Shown in pieces: positions 1 to 12,746 of a stretch of 64,000 nt of DNA; the stretch's first letter is position 1, and each line of letters starts with the position of its first letter. The notes under the pieces were generated by a model. The model was not told where the DNA came from. It saw only the letters and a list, made by a program, of their open reading frames with translations, and did not search any database. The DNA is from Xylogone sp. PMI_703 (Eukaryota; Ascomycota; Leotiomycetes). The DNA lies in the NCBI GenBank assembly GCA_021399445.1, contig JAJTUQ010000005.1, forward strand, positions 558,001 through 622,000, read 5' to 3'. Position numbers and translations under genes: made by a program.

Positions 1-1295
1 TTCATTAACACTAAATATTACCGATACCGGCATCATGAAAATGCGGATAATAGAAGCAGAAACTCCTGTATCATCTTAAATATCAGAAGTACTTAACGTC
101 CTCACCAGGCTATGCAACAAGGGCTCTAAGTTCTCAATTGACACTGCGTTAATATAGTTTCAATCATAGTCGGATATGCTAGCCGTTCAATGGGATGCTT
201 AAAGCGTGGCTAAACCAATAAATGCCTTTTTATGGCTATGGGGCATATTCTTTTTTTCTATTTACCTTAATGTCTATATAACATAAGCATACTCTACTTT
301 GTTATCCTATAAGACAACTGAACATCTCCTTTTATATTGTCCAAGGAAATCTGGAGAAAAATTCATGGAAGATCCAGATCCATTAGTATTACCAAAGGTG
401 AGACGGATCCTTGTATTGTGTTGGTAAACGAAATACTGGAATGGGTTGACTTATAAACCTACTAGCATAACTTATAATAATAGATGTTTATGAGAGGCTT
501 ATTGACATGAAGGGGTGCTTTACATCACCAGATCTGAAGCGGGTGTAAAAAAATAGCTTACAGCCAATCAACTCAACCTGTGTATATAAGACTCATGCCT
601 TACTATAAAGGAGAGTCCGACATCTGACTTATGAATTACTAGCACAGAGAAAAGAGGTATCCGAATTTAGGAAACGTGGGAAGTTCCCTCGTCTATGCAG
701 CTCAGATGAAATATTTACTGCCAGTATCTTCTTAACCTAATTGATACGATCTTTGACACGTTCTTGGGAAATTAATTGATAAGATTCTATTCTCTGTATA
801 CTGCTATTTGGAGATAACGGACTTCTCTGGTTACCATGAAGCCGTTGTATATTCAGTTGAGTCCCAAGCATCGGCACCGGACGTTGATAATCTCTTTGCC
901 AAACCGCACCGCCGGATGTCCGATAATACCCTCTTTATGGTAAGGGGGGGAATCATGCCTTGGATTATATTACAGGCACTTATTATCGGACGTCCGACTG
1001 CGTACTTTGGCCAAAAATTATCAATGTTCCTAATGGTTACACCCAAGAGTTTGAAGAATGAAGTCATCGGGGCTCCGAAGCTAGCGTCGTCCGGGACAGC
1101 AGGGAATATGTCTTTCCCTAGTGAGTATCGAGATAACTAGATACGAGATAAGGCATATGAGTCGAATTATTTATTTATTTATATATATATCAGAGTCTGC
1201 GAGGTAGAAAGAACAAAAGCTTCTGAATGATTTTGAACCACTCCATTATTAACGCATCATTATTGCTTCAAGTTGTACTCGGGCAAAGATTCGCA
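1..1295. other. Left-edge AT-rich flank and SDR promoter
   Basis: No gene can be supported here. An open frame at 757-1140 is listed separately. A TATA-rich tract lies at about 1169-1190, just upstream of the reductase start at 1296, and could be its core promoter. A short ATG-initiated frame at 365-397 followed by a GT is not continued by anything recognisable. Confidence 0.4.
757..1140 (+). other. Unassigned open frame, possible exon or gene remnant
   Basis: The frame is open from 757 to the TAG at 1138-1140 but has no ATG near its 5' end, so as drawn it cannot start by itself; it could be a terminal exon (acceptor-like AG at 792-793 region or 811-812) or a remnant. The translated text has ordinary amino-acid composition and includes a hydrophobic stretch, but I recognise no family. 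Its position directly upstream of the cluster reductase makes a decayed cluster gene possible. Very uncertain. Confidence 0.18.
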
Positions 1296-2195
1296 ATGCC
1301 TCCAAGCCACATAGAAAATTTGAATGATACAACTATCCAGGCACCCAAATACAATGGCATGGGTTCGCTGGCAGGTAAAGTCGCTCTTATCACAGGGGCG
1401 GGAAGGGGAATTGGCAGAGCAATTGCTCTAGAGCTTGCTGCTCGTGGTTGCTCCGTTGTCGTTGGTTACTCTTCTAGCGGATCTAAGGCTGAAGCAGTGG
1501 TCTCGGAGATCGTTAAGTGCGGCAGCAAGGCTATTGCGGTCAGAGCAGATGTCACCAAACCGGAGGAAATATTTAAACTTTTTGAAGTTGCCATGAACCA
1601 TTTTGGAAAACTTGACATCGTTATTTCTAACGCTGGAAGCGAAGTATGGTTCAAAGAAGAAGATGTTACGCCAGACGATTTTGATTACATATTTGATCTG
1701 AATTGTCGTGGCCAGTTCTTCGTTGCTCAGCAAGGTCTAAAGTACCTTCAGCATGGCGGCCGTATCATTCTTACAAGTTCCGTTGCCGCTACAATGAGTG
1801 GTATTCCAAACCATGCTTTGTATGCCGGCAGTAAGGCTGCGGTAGAGGGATTCACCCGTTCTTTTTCAGTTGATTGCGGTGAAAAAGGCATTACGGTCAA
1901 TGCTATTGCCCCAGGTGGCGTTAAGACTGACATGTACGATGAAAATGCCTGGCATTACGTGCCTAACGGGTATCCAGGGATGCATTTGGCTGCGATTGAT
2001 GATGCGTTAGCCAGATTTTGTCCGCTGAAAAGGGTTGGGTTGCCGTCTGATATCGCTAAGGCCGTAGCCTTGCTAGTCAGTCCTGAGGGGGAGTGGATAA
2101 ATGGTAGGTTCCTAATAATTCAATAAGAAGGGGTTGAAGCTAACAAAGTGTCTGTAGGTCAAGTAATCAAGCTTACTGGAGGGTCAATGACATAG
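1296..2195 (+). CDS. SDR of the tetrahydroxynaphthalene / versicolorin reductase type
   Basis: Predicted NADPH-dependent short-chain dehydrogenase, 281 aa, exons 1296-2103 and 2158-2195. The reading frame runs on to a stop at 2124-2126, but splicing out 2104-2157 (GTAGGT...CTGTAG) restores the family ending VIKLTGGSMT. Visible motifs are TGAGRGIG at residues 33-40 (cofactor loop), SNAG at 111-114 and the catalytic set Ser162, Tyr176, Lys180. An in-frame ATG at 1227 would add 23 residues; ATG 1296 fits the usual N-terminus of melanin-type hydroxynaphthalene reductases (a short tail before GKVALITG). Known relatives reduce T4HN/T3HN in DHN melanin or versicolorin-like anthraquinols. Beside a non-reducing PKS and an AflR-like regulator, a tailoring step on the PKS product is likely; which substrate is inference. 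Confidence 0.85.
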
Positions 2196-3013
2196 GTGCT
2201 CATCGCCAAAGGCATGAAAACCGGTGTAGATCACCTTGATAAAGTTAGTATGAGATAGTTGATTTTGGTATTGGAAGTATGTGTGGTATCAGGGTAGTGA
2301 GTACAGACGGAGACAAGCTTATCTATGGCACAATAATAGGATAAAATGCAATTACATCACTGAAATTTGTCACTGGGAAAGATCTTACTCCTCTGAAAGT
2401 CCGGGCTGTTTTTGTCCCAGCAAGTTTAAACCGTTTGTATCTTGACCACAAGCTGATATGGGTGGGTCTGATAAACTTTACTTGAGCCTCTATACAGTAA
2501 CATGCCTTCAGAATGATATGCTCAACTATATACTTACTAGATCTGATACATGGAGAGTACCTCTTCAAACAACCCTGCATTCCTTGAACCATAAGAAGCA
2601 TATTAAAAGGCTAGGCCGAAAGATGGCTGCGGATGTTTTTTCCTATAACTTCCTTTAACCTATAACTATCAACATGCTCTGCCTCAAAGGATAGTCACTG
2701 CGTAGCATTCCTAGACACCCAGTCTACTCCGTAACAACCACCTTTCTGGCTAGCGCTCTGATGGAAATCTAAGCCTAATATTAGAGTACTGGCTGCGTGA
2801 TCATCTGCATTGCGGTTGCCTCAACTGGCTATGTGATATAGAAATATATTCCATCTCATACTACCGTAGATTGGGGGACGATAGATGTGTTTACCTGCAA
2901 TGCCAATCTTTTAAAAACTTAAGGAATCGAGGTACTCTATCCCTCGTTACCCAAATTCAGACAATAGAATAACATTTTATTTCAAGATCCTAGCTATAAA
3001 TATCTATATATGC
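2196..3013. other. Convergent intergenic region
   Basis: Lies between the 3' ends of the reductase (+) and the regulator (-). Open frames here are short, overlap each other on both strands and show no motif. It presumably holds both 3' untranslated regions. Nothing else seen. Confidence 0.4.
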
Positions 3014-4216
3014 TTATACCATGTTATTGTACTTTTCCCATATATTAACAGTGGATTGTAAGTTATAGTGTATGTAATCTGTAACAGCGTTATATATTCC
3101 GGAATCTTCTTGGTTTGCGTATGTTCTTAGTTTCTCTCGAAAGTCATTGAATAACATCCTCAATTTCTCCACCTCCCTCAGAATTATTTCTGCCTCTAAC
3201 CACCTATCATGTTCGCCTTGAGCTCCGTATGAATCGAATAGCAACGGTGGTGACTGAATTGAATTCCCTGGCATGGAAGTCAACTCAAACAAATTCTTCA
3301 ATGACTCTTGGTGTACGGAAGTGATCTTGCTAATGATAGTCCCTAGAAGCATGGTTCTTATGCCAGGGTTAGATCTCGACATGCATGTTTGACAGTTGAG
3401 CATTATGGAACATGCATCCACGGCTTTCTGGTTGATGGGCAAGGTAACGTCAAAGGACAAAGGAACCAAAACGGTATCGAAATTATCGTATAGTGCTTGA
3501 AGCGCTTGGAGGCAGAGGTCGAAACAATGGCACACTGGGGGCCTCGAATTATGATAGTCTGTCATGCTGATAGTAGTTTCTGGAATGAGCCCACAAATAG
3601 AGCCAGGGGAAATGATATTTTCCAATTGATCAACCCAGTGATCTGCCAAGGGTGGCTGAGAAACCTCTGACAGAATGTTCGTACCTGACTGAAGAAAACC
3701 GTTGCTGGGTGTAACAGAAACAGTTCCATCCCTGGGATTGTCCTCTCCTAGAACATATGAGTCGGGGAGATCTTCATTAGCTCCGTAGCTTGCCCTGGAG
3801 GCAATGTCATCGACAGTTATTGGTGCACTCGCCGGCATTGCCAAAATCCCATTCATCATCTCCTCTAGCGAATCGGACAGAATCGACGATTCTGTTTTTA
3901 TTGTAGAGGGCGTAGGATGATTGACGTCGATATTCATTGTCGGCATTGCATATGTGGGACATTCAAAAAAAGCGGGATCCTCAAGCATCGGTAGATTCCT
4001 AGGATTTGAAATCCGGTTTATTCTGCTGCCATCTGATTTTGGCTTACCAGCTCGAGCAGAAGGGCTATAATTACAATCTTCCCCCCATGCTAGACATCGT
4101 GAACATATCGGACGAGCCTTGCTGCATTTGACCTTAGCTAGAAAACAAGCATCACAAGATGCTCTCAGTTTCAAAGGTCGCGATTTCGTACAGTGCTGGG
4201 TTTCCGAATTACACAT
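3014..4216 (-). CDS. Zn2Cys6 transcription factor with AflR-like architecture
   Basis: Single-exon regulator, 400 aa. The frame is open to 4231, but the first ATG is at 4216. The N-terminus has a complete binuclear zinc cluster, Cys21-x2-Cys24-x6-Cys31-x6-Cys38-x2-Cys41-x6-Cys48, followed by a basic linker (RAGKPK, then SDGSR). The spacing and linker match AflR-type proteins. The second half (about residues 220-390) contains Cys-rich and acidic segments of the kind found in the AflR C-terminal regulatory domain, including a C-x-C-x3-C pattern near residue 228 and a helical C-terminus. AflR-type proteins activate aromatic polyketide clusters. Convergent with the reductase and 1.7 kb from the PKS 3' end, so it is the natural candidate for pathway-specific activator. 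I see no exact TCG(N5)CGA AflR site in the two promoters; a TCG(N6)CGA occurs at 4432-4443. Confidence 0.8.
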   Translation of the reverse strand: MCNSETQHCTKSRPLKLRASCDACFLAKVKCSKARPICSRCLAWGEDCNYSPSARAGKPKSDGSRINRISNPRNLPMLEDPAFFECPTYAMPTMNIDVNHPTPSTIKTESSILSDSLEEMMNGILAMPASAPITVDDIASRASYGANEDLPDSYVLGEDNPRDGTVSVTPSNGFLQSGTNILSEVSQPPLADHWVDQLENIISPGSICGLIPETTISMTDYHNSRPPVCHCFDLCLQALQALYDNFDTVLVPLSFDVTLPINQKAVDACSIMLNCQTCMSRSNPGIRTMLLGTIISKITSVHQESLKNLFELTSMPGNSIQSPPLLFDSYGAQGEHDRWLEAEIILREVEKLRMLFNDFREKLRTYANQEDSGIYNAVTDYIHYNLQSTVNIWEKYNNMV

Positions 4217-5942
4217 AGTGTATAATGTCACGGACTGTGATTGGAGAAGGGTCAGAGACTGGATTACCCTAAAGCCTCAATATGTGTGCAATAGATAGAC
4301 CGGGTCAAGATCATAAAAATATTCCACTTCAACAAATTGATTTTACCAATGTCAATGTCACGCATCTGACAGATTTAGCAGTTGATGATAATTGATGGGA
4401 GGCAAGTGGAGATCAAGGATGGTGGAGGTGGTCGAGGAGTCGATGGAATATAAACTGAGTATGTGAATAATGAAGTTGATAGGAAAGCTAACGGATAAAC
4501 ATTCCGTCACATGTCATTATACACCCAAGGAAACCAGCCGTGGGAATTCTCATATGATGCGAGAAGATGCATGTCTATGCATGGAATGCGGGTCTTGCAA
4601 TGATCCTGCTCTCAACACTCAGCTGCTTAGACCAAGTATCGGATATCTCACACGCCCAACGGAAGGCATTCCGATAGTTCATTGGTCCCCGGGTCCGTCT
4701 TGGCTAGCCCAGCGGCACTTGGTGCTGAGTGGATGTCGTGGCTAGGAACAACAACCCGTCGTAGCTGGGGACAACAGCCCGTTGTAGCTAGTGTGAAGCC
4801 GCCAACGCTGTATCTTGCTGTCACAATTGGACATGAGGTAACAATTTTGGATAAAGCAGAGCCGGATGCGGTGGTGGGGTGATGGTCAATAGTTTGTTTG
4901 AGCCCTATAACGTGATAACTGCAGCCAGCTGCATCCACTAAGTACGTCATGCATTGGAGGAGCGCGAACGGTTATGTCCCTGATACGATCTTGTAGGACT
5001 TGGAGAACATCCGCCTCGATGGTTAAGTCCTGCGGGATTTTAGGGAGTTGTGATTGGTAACGACGGGACAATTTCCGGTTCAAAAATCAATTCATGCAGT
5101 GCTACCGCCTCCTCACAATCTAGATCATTGCAAGCATCCAGAGCTCTGTAAGTGATCGGTTGTTATCCCCCATATATGTATAACTTAAACCAGACAGATT
5201 AGGTTAAGCGGCTGACAACCTTGCTATTCTAACTTTAGCTACAACAGCATTATAAATCTCAGAATATTACGAATGGACACCTTATTATATGCCACGATCG
5301 TTAAATAGGTGTTGGCAGGCACAGGGTTTCGGAAACAAAAACTTCACATAGTCAATGCGGAGGAAGGATGTGTAGTTGCGGAGAGACCAAAGGGCGTAAT
5401 TTCTGGTGAGAAAGTTTATACCTGTGACATAAATATCTAAATTAACATCACCATATCATGACGTGGGGTAAAATATATTAAATGTTTCAAATCTCTCGAG
5501 TTATCTAACATCTCACAATTACTACTATGATTATTCATGTTCGAAATCCTCGGAACTATTTCTGATATGGTGTACGCTTACAATGAGGGCCACACGAGAA
5601 CATTTTTGCCTCAACTTGAGACGCTATAGTTAACTTGTTACGGTTAATTTGTAATTTTCACTATAGCAACCAATAGTTACAAAACTCACTGTTTCGACCT
5701 TAGATGAAAGAAAAGGCTATATTAATCCTAATTTAGTTGAAAGATCCAGAATTAGCTTCAGTAAAAGTTCGGCATAAGAGATAATTAGAACGCTCCAATT
5801 TGGGGATCTAGTGAATCACACATTATGCACCATGTTATACCAGCACTGCAAGCCTCTACGGTCAACTGACGAGTTTAATAGACTTGACATAAAGATATTC
5901 TATATTTTAAGAAATTCCGATCTGAAATCTGCGAGGAAGCAA
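4217..5942. other. Promoter region of the regulator and 3' flank of the PKS
   Basis: 1.7 kb, AT-rich, with no supportable gene. An ATG-initiated frame at 4470-4745 has no recognisable motif and is crossed by open frames on the other strand. It contains an imperfect tandem repeat at about 4746-4790 and a TCG(N6)CGA dyad at 4432-4443, about 215 bp upstream of the regulator start. Confidence 0.4.
4746..4790. repeat. Imperfect tandem repeat, unit about 22 bp
   Basis: Two adjacent copies of a unit reading roughly GGAACAACAACCCGTCGTAG-CT and GGGGACAACAGCCCGTTGTAG-CT. Each copy is itself partly palindromic around CCCGT. Short and isolated; no function assigned. Confidence 0.5.
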
Positions 5943-8900
5943 TCAAATAAGGGTCACAATTGCTTCCCTAATTACATTACCCAGGATATTGACCTGCAAT
6001 TAGCAATTAGTATCCTGCGCTTCATAGACTATTAACCTTTGGACATGATTACTTACGTGTGGCCGTTTCATCATGGTAAAGTGGTTGCCTGGAACACGCT
6101 TTGATACTAATTTCTTGGGGTCTAGATACTTATCCCAGAGATTGGGGCCAAAGTCAGTCCTGTTATCCAATAGAAACTGAGCATGACCGTATGGAAATGG
6201 CTCTGGTCGTGGGTCTGTGGGTAATTTACAAACACCGTCTTCGCACCAGATTGCTGTCACATGCGGACACTTTTGGTGATCAATCTTTTCCGCCGTATAA
6301 TTTGACAACGCATTAACTGATGCTGCAAAATGCGGCAAAAGCCAAGGTGGAATCTTTGTTGGGTCGCCATCGCCGAGGAGGCCAATTGAAGCAAACCATG
6401 CATGTAGTGAGGACGGTAGAGGTTCGATAATGTCCGGGCAAGGTGAGTCAATAAGGATGAGCTTCTCAACATTCTCGTCATGTTTCGTGAGCTGGTTAAC
6501 AACCTCAAATGCGATCACACCCCCTGCGCTCCATCCAGCTAAAAGGTACGGTCCATGAGGCTGGCGCCGTTTTATTTCTGTGATAAATGCAGTAGCAATA
6601 CCAACGACACCGCATTTATATTCCTCGGGAGTTTTCATATACGGAGAGTTCAGGCCTAGCACAGCAAGATCGGGTAGCAAATTAGGAATGTCAACATAAG
6701 ATGTCGCAGATCCACCGCCATCTGGGATAAACCAGAGATATTTGCTCGACTTTCGTAAGTGGCCTTGAAGAAGAACTGAAGAAGCAAGGCGTTGCGGTGG
6801 GGAAGGAATGCCTACTGTCTCCGTGTGAATTGGGGTTGACATCGCCTTAGGAACTCTCTCTAATGTCATAAGTTTAAGGCTTTGTTTGATGTCACGGATA
6901 GACAGATTCTCTATGAGAAAGTCACCTGGAAGTAACATGTTTGTCTTTCCTTGCAAGTTTTCCAGAAGAGAAAGGCTCGTGAGTGAATCTACTCCTAGTG
7001 TTGCAAGGTCAACAGTCTCTTTGATCTCATCAGAATCGAGTCCAGTTTCTTCTAAAATGGCTACCCGAATGATGTTACTGATATAATCCTCTTCAATTTG
7101 ATCTGAGAAGTCATCAATTGGTGTCGTGATATTTGAGTCTTCCAGTAAGTTGGATGTTGACTGATCAAGAGAAGCTGTTGGACTATCATTGTGAGTCGAA
7201 TCTAATTTCTGTTTCTCAAACTTGGCGAGGAAGGACTTAAAAGACCCAATTGTTGTGATAGTATTGAAATCACTTGAGTGAATATCAATTTCCAGCTCCT
7301 CTCGCATTCTTCCACTAACTGCCAGGGACATTAATGAATCAATCCCAAGATCCGCAAAATGGATATCGTCCACAAGCTCGTCAATTCCAGTACCAACTTC
7401 TGCTGCCAAAATCTCAAGAGCCTGTGAACAGAGAGAAGGAGAGTTTAAGTCAAGCTTGTTGATATGTTCCATGGTAACTTTTGGAGTCTGGACGGCATCA
7501 GCCTTTTGTGTCTGTGAGCTCTTTCCTCGGGAGCCCGGATTTCCGGTCATCTTCAAGTCACTCATAGGTAAAAGCATATTTAAGACTTTGCGAGGAACAC
7601 ATTGGAACTTTAAGCCTTTAACAACGGCGATTATCTTGTTTCCATCAAACACAAAGACATCACCACTCATGACATTGTTGTCCTCGGCCTGCATCTTTAC
7701 GTAAGAACGGTATGTTTTATCCGCGGAGAACGGTTCAGCGATTCTCAGAGACTCCCAGCCATGTGATATATAAACGTCTTTTCGAGAATCTATAGTGTCC
7801 GAGGCATTAACAATGAAGCCGGAGATATGAGCGACACTATCAATCCAGTATGGACTGCACATGAAATTTCCGTCTTTTTCAGTCGTCTGAAAGACTACCT
7901 GTGAGGTTGCTTCCATATTACTACTATGAAGAATAACTTCTTCCATTCCGCGATATTTTGAGTCGTAATCAACCAAGGCGGAAAATAGCTTGTAAGCTAG
8001 TCCTCGACCGATCTTGTGAGCTTTACCACATTTCTCTGCATCTTTGAGCCAATCTATTCTAGATTGAATGAGATAGGTGTTTCGTCGCCATTCAGACAGA
8101 TACTCTTCGCAGCTACCAAAAAAGACCCGGCAGGTGGCGTGTTCAACCTCTTCCGTACCGGGTTTAGTAGAAAATATAAGGTCCGCAGTACCCGCTTGCG
8201 CATTGAGCGTAACAGTGAGTTTGAGTACTTGACTACTCCCATCGGCATTTGCCAGTAGCGGTTTAGGAACCTTCATATTTGCAATATCAACGCTAATGTC
8301 GCTGACCTCTGGTTTTATGAGTTTATAAGCATAGTTGCATACGGTCATCGCCATATCCGCGTATAGTGACTAGAGTCATGTTAGCCGTTGACCGTTGAGG
8401 AGGGGGGAAGTGGAATACATACTGAAGGGCAGAGCATTGCTCCATTAACGACGTGGCCCGTGACAACCTCTCGAAGCCCTTGTTTGGATAAGTCAGATTC
8501 AGTGGACAATGTGACGATGTTACCATCTATCTCTTCCTTCGTTATGGTATGTACTGTGGTGGTCGAGAGCTTGTGCCTCTTATTTTCTAGAATCAATTCC
8601 GACTGATGCTTCAGAGGCTGGCCTTTAGTCAAGCACCAGTCTCCTTCATATTGAATCCAATAGTTTTTCTCATCAAATGAGTAGCTAGGCAGAGAAAGAA
8701 GTTGAAGTGAGTCGACAAAGTCTCGATGGTACTCGTTCCAGTCAATCTTCAGGCCAAATGTGTGTAGAACACTCAAGCTATTGCTAATAGTCTTATATGC
8801 GCTTTCATTTCTCCGAAGGGTTGGGAGGCATATAGTAGCAGAACTAAGAGTAGTCTTTACCATACCTAAGCAGACAGGATGTGGACCAATCTCGAGGAAA

Positions 8901-11900
8901 ATTGTCTGTGGGTCAATAGCACCGGTCATTTGCGCAGATACCAGACCACCTACGAAATTGACCGTATTTCGGGCATGCTTGGAAAGGTAACTGGCATTAA
9001 TCGCTCCGGGCTCATCAAGGTATCGGCCCACAGCAGAAGAAATAATAGGAATATCTGCTTTGCGAAAATCCACAGACTCAGCAAGTTCTTCAAATTGGGC
9101 CAGAATTGGATCAATCTGTTCTGAATGAAAAGCAAATGGCACCTGAAGTTGAGTGCATTTGAATCCTGATTGGCGAAGTCTATTGGCGACATTAGACATT
9201 TCGTCAGATTTGCCGCTGAGAACTATCTCACGAGTGCTATTGATGCAGGCTATGTTGACAGGAAAGGGAACACTTTTAAGCGTTTCGGTAATAGAGGAAG
9301 TAGGCCCTTGGACTGCAAGCATAGAGTGGGTATCTGCAGGACATTTTTCAACCAAGAGTTGAGCCCTTGTACCTGTCAAGTAAATGGTGTCGCTAACAGA
9401 AAGCACTCCAGAGATACACAATGCAGCATATTCTCCTAGGCTGTGTCCGAGTACAATAGAAGGCTTAATGCCCCAGGACTCCCACAGTCTAGCAAGCGCT
9501 ATCTCTAAGCACACAATTCCAATTTGTACAGCTATTGAAGACAGCGTTTCAATATCCGTAGCGCCACCATCAATTAGCGGAATGAATGAAGGAAACCCGT
9601 GAATTGAAGCGATTCTATCAAATTCAACAATGTTCTCTCTGAAAACAGATGAATTCTCGTATAGATCTTTGCCCATAGCAGCATAGTGAGATCCTTGCCC
9701 AGTAAAAACAAAAATAACTTTTGGCTTTTCTGACAAGATAGGCACTAGGTTTTCAAGCAACTTAGACTGAATGCTCTTCCGGACTTGAGCGACATCGGCT
9801 GCCGGTACTGCTATTCGCCAATTGTATTGCATGCGACGAGCGGTAGTAGTGTATGCTAAGTCTGCAACAGATATTGTGGGATTTTGTGCTAGATATTCGA
9901 TCAAACGCTCAGCATTTTTGATCAAAGCGGATTTTGATTTGGCGGTCACAGTCACAATGTGTGTTGAGCGAGGATCGCTAGTTATGCAGGCCTGAATTGG
10001 AGCCTCCTCTAAAAGTAATCCAGTATTGCCACCTGCAGCGCTGAAGTTATTAACGAAAATACGCAAAGGCCTGCCAGTCTTTCTTCGAAGTGAGGTGTTA
10101 TGGAAAGCGATATGCACGTTACGATCACCAAGGTCCTTGGGAAAGCCCTTGTTGATAGTATTCTTGATACCAACATGTGGAGGTATGCTCTTGTTGCGCA
10201 GCATAAGCAAGGCCTTTATCAGTGAAGTGACTCCAGATGCGGCTTCGCCGTGTCCAATATTCGCCTTAACAGACCCTAAGAAAAGAGGATTCTCTGGGCC
10301 CCTTTTTCGATTGGGAGGAGCGAAAACATTTGTGACAGACTGCATCTCGGTATGATCTCCTGCTTGTGTGCCTGTCCCATGCATTTCAACATAATCAACG
10401 TCAAGGGGATCCACGCCTGCTTTATCGAGAATATTCCGATAGAGTACCTCCTGTGTGCCGCCATGAGGATGTGTAATTGAAATAGCATCGGCGGAATGAT
10501 TTGTGGCGCTACCGAGAATTAAAGCTAGTACATTATCTTTGCTAGATGAAAATTAGCATTAACTCAGTCTCAATTCTTAGAACGCAAATAAGCCTAAAGA
10601 TTTCCATCGAGATCATTCTCGGGCAGGGGTTTAGTAACAACTTGTTCATCGAGAGATACCGATTATTGGGTTTTAAACAGACATTTGATAAAAAGATTGG
10701 ACTTACTCAGCCAGAGCATCATCAAGCCGCTTGATAATAACGGTTCCAATGCCGTCTGCTCTACAATATCCATCCGCGCCATCATCGAAAGTTGCACAAG
10801 GACCCTTTTTTGAAAGGAATTGTCCCCGGCTGAGACCTGCAAATATATCTGGATTGGTCATACAGGACAATCCACCAACAATTGCTGTGTCGCAATCTCT
10901 CGACAATAAAGAAGTACAAGCCAATTGGATCGCAGCTGCGCTGGAAGAACAAGCCGTATCAATACTGAATGATGGGCCGGAAAACCCGAAATGGTAATTT
11001 ATTCGTCCTGGCCCGAATGCTCTCACGCCTCCAGTGATAAAGTACGTGTCAATGTCTTGTGCTGCATTTATTTCTCGCCAATCATCGCTAGTTTGCCCGT
11101 AAAACGTTCCAATGCGGTCTAGTCTTGTAGATGGGGTTCGATTTGCAACGTAGCCAGCCATCTCAAGAGCTTCATACGCAGTTACAAGAGCTAGCCTTTG
11201 CATAGGATCAGTCTGAAGGGCTTCCCGTGGTGACATATTGAAGAATCTTGGATCAAATAGACCTGGGTCATCAATCCAACACCCATATGGAGTATGGCCG
11301 GTGTTTCTCGTTTTCCCTGTAACATCGGTATGTGTTTTTACATCAAATCGGTCGCCTGGAACCTCTCTATGGACATCTAGACCCTTCTCAAGCAGTTTCC
11401 ATAACTCCCCATGGGACGCTGCGCCTGGGAATCTCCCTGACATACCAACGATAGCAAGTTTGCTAGGTTTAGCATGGTTGCTATTAACGAGCGAATCGGA
11501 ACTCTTCTCTCTTGAAGACGAAGGTGGTGTTAAAATTACATCAAACTCAGATTCAGCTTTAAGCATGGCAGCTAAGCTTTGAGCGCGACAGATGGGACCT
11601 ATGAGAAATTAGCACTTACTTGTCAATATATTTTGGAGGACTTCAAACCAAAGGGCATCACAAGACTTCTATGCTCACGTCCCTTGAGGAGACACCCATG
11701 GAGCATTTTTGAAAATTGAAGAGGCTCAGTCAAAATATCTTGTATAATAGCATGAATAAGCAAATACGCGTTCTGTCCAGAGTACCAAGTACCAGCGGCA
11801 CTAGACATCACGGGAAATCTAGGTTTAGAATTTTGGAGAAATTTGGAAACTTCTGCATCTGTGAAGTGTAAGATTTTCACAATGTCCATGATAGAGTAAA

Positions 11901-12746
11901 GATGCGCTGCATGATAGGGGCCATGGATAGGAACAGGAGTCGGGATGACGCTAAAGACACCTGAGCTGAATAACTGTTTCAGTGTAATGGGTGGCCCACT
12001 AATGGTGATGCTATTCGGCCAAATAGCACTTATATATACCCTACTGGCAGGTGAAATGCTCTGCTAAAAGTTACTAAAATGGAAATAATAAGTGCTCGTT
12101 GACTTACCTTCTCTTTGTGGAAGTCATTGAGAACTGAGGTTACTGTTTCCTGTGTGGTATTGGGTAAATCATACGCCCAGTTATTCCGTGATTTTGCATC
12201 ATTGGAAATGCGACTCGCCATTGCCGCAACACACAAGCCACTTCGAAATGCAATTAGTACCAGTTGGACGGACACCGGCACTAGTTCGGATAGGGATTGC
12301 GAGGAAGCAATGGCTGCTGCTGCGAAGAGGCCATTACTCTCGCCAATGATACAAGTTTCAGATAATTTGTTTGGATCATGTGAAAATTTCTCGGTGTAGC
12401 TTGCAGATGAGGTTAGTAATTGCTATCTATTTGAATCTCATGTTTGGACTAACTCGATATAATGTGCCAATTGCGTAATACACAACAAAGCATTGTCTAT
12501 AGCAGAATTCTTGACATCTGCCATATAGTATTTCTCATTGAGCTCTTTGATTGTTGAGAATAAAGGTATTGACTGACGCTGGGTAGTCGATACCTGATTC
12601 ACCTCTATTTTAAGGGCAGATGCAACCTGGTCCAAGAATGACCCTGCCAACAGACCGAGATTTCCACGACAGCAAAGATCTGTCAGAAACTCGTATATGT
12701 CCTGTGAGTAATCTCCAAAATAGAGGAATTCGACGTTACCCGCCAT
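5943..12746 (-). CDS. Non-reducing polyketide synthase, SAT-KS-AT-PT-ACP-ACP-TE
   Basis: Intact NR-PKS of 2124 aa once seven exons are joined: 12454-12746, 12108-12399, 11649-12063, 10707-11598, 8423-10541, 6057-8369, 5943-5993. All phases agree. SAT covers about residues 1-350, with GESNG at 117-121 where families normally have GxCxG, and His246 in GPYH. KS starts near 381 with Cys550 (DTACSSS), His685 and His728. AT has Ser998 (GHSLGEYA). PT has His1327 (GHVVNG) and Asp1514. Two ACPs carry phosphopantetheine serines 1682 (LGIDSL) and 1799 (LGVDSL). A Claisen-cyclase-like TE has Ser1951 (GWSAGG) and His2100 (GNHF). Splicing at 8370-8422 recreates the hallmark LCPSSLYADMA. Double-ACP/TE synthases make naphthalene or naphthopyrone-type aromatics. 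The third intron (11599-11648) uses a weak GTTTGA donor and removes an in-frame stop at 11623. The product is unknown; the nearby reductase and C6 regulator are the probable partners. Confidence 0.9.

Noticed and set aside
2104..2126. Reductase ending at 2126
   Set aside because: That ending loses the conserved C-terminus; splicing 2104-2157 restores it.
4470..4745. 91-codon ORF upstream of the regulator
   Set aside because: No motif, overlapped by open frames on the other strand, and partly made of a tandem repeat.
11623..11625. In-frame stop in the PKS suggesting a pseudogene
   Set aside because: It lies inside a 50-nt intron that restores frame and the family junction PFGP.
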